Shown piece by piece: positions 62,788 through 64,000 of a DNA stretch of 64,000 bases (positions are counted from its first letter, which is position 1; each line of letters starts with the position of its first letter). A program made the position numbers and the translations under genes. This stretch comes from Dyadobacter sp. CY356 (GTDB lineage: Bacteria; Bacteroidota; Bacteroidia; Cytophagales; Spirosomataceae). A model generated the notes under the pieces. That model saw only the letters and a program-made list of their open reading frames with translations, did no database searches and was not told the DNA's origin. The stretch is taken from assembly GCF_021440195.1 (NCBI RefSeq), contig NZ_JAJTSZ010000004.1:310001-374000 (forward strand), given 5' to 3'.

Positions 62788-63450
62788 TTAAAAATGCTGC
62801 AACTCAGCAGAATTATGAATAAATACTCCCTTTTCAGGAAGCTGCGCCAGTTCTACTAATCCTCTTGCAACTTTTTCCGAATCAATTGCCGCATATTTTT
62901 TTAACGGTCCGATCATAACCGGATCCAGAATTTTCGCTAACACTTCGCCAATTTTCTCCGCAAAACGCGCTTCTCCTCCCCGATCCCCCAAAAGAAGTGA
63001 CGGACGTAGAATATGCAGTGTATCATAATGCAGATCTGTGAGCTCTTTTTCAATTTCACCTTTTACCCGGTTATAAAAAATGAAAGATTTTGGATCAGCA
63101 CCCATGGAGGAAACGATCAGATATTTTGAAGACCCATTGAGTTTTCCTAAACGACCAATTTGTAACGGATACTGAAAATCAACTTTTTTAAAGGCATCTT
63201 CTGAACCAGCTTTTTTAATTGTAGTTCCCAGGCAGCAAAAAATATCATCAGCTTTAACCAGCGATGCATCCGGCTTGTCAAAATCAAAGAAAATCTCGTT
63301 CAGCTTTTCGTGTTTTATACCACTGGCTCTTCTGGTCAGTATTTTTATCTGGCTATATAATGGTGAAGCAAGCAAATAATTCAAAACCTGCTTTCCTACA
63401 AGGCCGGTAGCCCCGATAACCAAAGCTGTTTTATATGTTGAATAAGGCAT
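62788..63450 (-). CDS. NAD(P)-binding Rossmann protein, short-chain/NmrA-like
   Basis: 220 residues. Dinucleotide-binding loop GATGLVGKQVL (about 13-23), then FCCLGTTIKKAG (about 70), and SSMGADPKSFIFYNRVKGEIE (about 112-132) with the YxxxK-like spacing. It resembles the HTATIP2/TIP30 or atypical short-chain dehydrogenase group. Reaction unknown. First gene of a two-gene unit with the GNAT gene. Confidence 0.82.
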   Translation of the reverse strand: MPYSTYKTALVIGATGLVGKQVLNYLLASPLYSQIKILTRRASGIKHEKLNEIFFDFDKPDASLVKADDIFCCLGTTIKKAGSEDAFKKVDFQYPLQIGRLGKLNGSSKYLIVSSMGADPKSFIFYNRVKGEIEKELTDLHYDTLHILRPSLLLGDRGGEARFAEKIGEVLAKILDPVMIGPLKKYAAIDSEKVARGLVELAQLPEKGVFIHNSAELQHF

Positions 63451-63477
63451 GATGTAAGTTTTGGAAATTGCAATTTA

Positions 63478-63491
63478 AACAGTATACTGTT
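63478..63491. promoter_or_regulatory. 14-bp perfect palindrome upstream of the NAD(P)-binding gene
   Basis: AACAGTATACTGTT, centred 35 nt upstream of the start at 63450. A likely dimer operator, but with no neighbouring regulator. Confidence 0.35.
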
Positions 63492-63679
63492 ATGGTGACA
63501 ACTATCTTTTGCAAATTCTGCTTTCCTGCTTAAAATTTACAGCTTTACCTTACTAATCAACCTTAAAATGTAGAATTATATAATCAATAAAAGGTGTGAA
63601 ATACAAAGCCTGGCAATAATCATCATTTAATAGTCAAGGAACAATTATTGAAATATGGCTTGAAAAAATATTAGTAACC

Positions 63680-63904
63680 ATGGGCAAAGAACATAAAAAT
63701 ACGAATGTTGAAGGTGGATCACCGTCACACTCGGGACCAAAAAATCCTGAAAATGATTCTGTTTTGCAGGAAGATGATAGCAAAAAATCATCTCAGGAAA
63801 TTAAAAATGATTCGATCAATGAATCTGAGCGCGAAAATATGACTGATCAGCAAGGGTACAATGAAACTGATCCGAATGTACCGGTGAAGTCTGCGAAAGA
63901 ATAA
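63680..63904 (+). CDS. Small disordered hydrophilic protein
   Basis: 74 residues (starting MGKEHKNTNVEGGSPSHS), dominated by Asn, Ser, Glu, Asp and Lys with no hydrophobic segment, so probably intrinsically disordered. Such stress-type small proteins are common, but I cannot assign a family. Codon use is unremarkable. Confidence 0.5.
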   Translation: MGKEHKNTNVEGGSPSHSGPKNPENDSVLQEDDSKKSSQEIKNDSINESERENMTDQQGYNETDPNVPVKSAKE

Positions 63905-64000
63905 ATAATCGTATACAGCATAATTAACAGACATTATCACGGATTCTTTTGTAATGCTATCGTCAGCCGGCTTTCATCAATCAGATTAATGCAGAGAGTG

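Overview
The window looks like chromosome of a Bacteroidota member, most likely a Cytophagales soil or water bacterium of the Dyadobacter type (the genus is a guess from protein style). The evidence is two SusC/SusD outer-membrane import loci, each with an ECF sigma factor and a FecR-type anti-sigma factor, a GLPGLI-family protein beside its outer-membrane barrel, Rv1355c-type and 7TMR-DISM proteins, AT-rich intergenic DNA, promoter-like TTG-N19/20-TAnnTTTG boxes and few Shine-Dalgarno sequences. I saw no rRNA, tRNA, CRISPR array, transposase or prophage.

Layout. 1-13.5 kb is mixed housekeeping: a truncated gene, a DUF4174 protein, a lipoprotein, a serine/threonine dehydratase, an acyl-CoA ligase, a serine hydrolase, an OmpA-family lipoprotein, a GLPGLI/outer-membrane barrel pair, a phosphoesterase, an M28 peptidase, an SdpI-like protein and a MerR regulator. 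13.7-24.7 kb holds a heme oxygenase/bacteriophytochrome pair (light sensing), a CPA2 antiporter, a dienelactone hydrolase, a parallel beta-helix protein, an old-yellow-enzyme reductase and small membrane or lipoprotein genes.

24.3-31.8 kb is the most unusual part: a tight five-gene operon joining a ThiF/E1-like plus nitroreductase fusion, a GNAT/FeeM-like protein, a 7TMR-DISM sensor kinase, a receiver-kinase hybrid and a single-domain receiver. A paralogous receiver is encoded divergently just upstream. It looks like an enzyme pair wired to its own phosphorelay.

32.7-37.6 kb is an L-arabinose catabolic cluster (araD, araA, araB) under a Nudix-type AraR regulator whose Nudix box is degenerate. 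37.8-48.9 kb is a first SusCD locus in which the sigma factor is separated from its FecR partner by a GDPD-like/alkaline phosphatase fusion, a PIN toxin-antitoxin pair and an amidohydrolase. An identically spaced sequence element lies before both the phosphatase and fecR. 49.4-58.8 kb is a second SusCD locus in the usual order, followed by an EEP-family hydrolase and a Tat-exported SGNH hydrolase. Both susC start regions carry, on the opposite strand and in identical geometry, a promoter-like sequence pointing into the leader towards a terminator-like hairpin; these are candidates for cis-antisense regulatory RNAs. 58.8-64 kb has lipid genes (acyl-ACP desaturase, PlsC), an overlapping small-ORF/DUF6169 pair, a secreted basic protein, a GNAT/NAD(P)-binding pair and a disordered small protein.

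Gene calls rest on reading motifs by eye; no database search was run.
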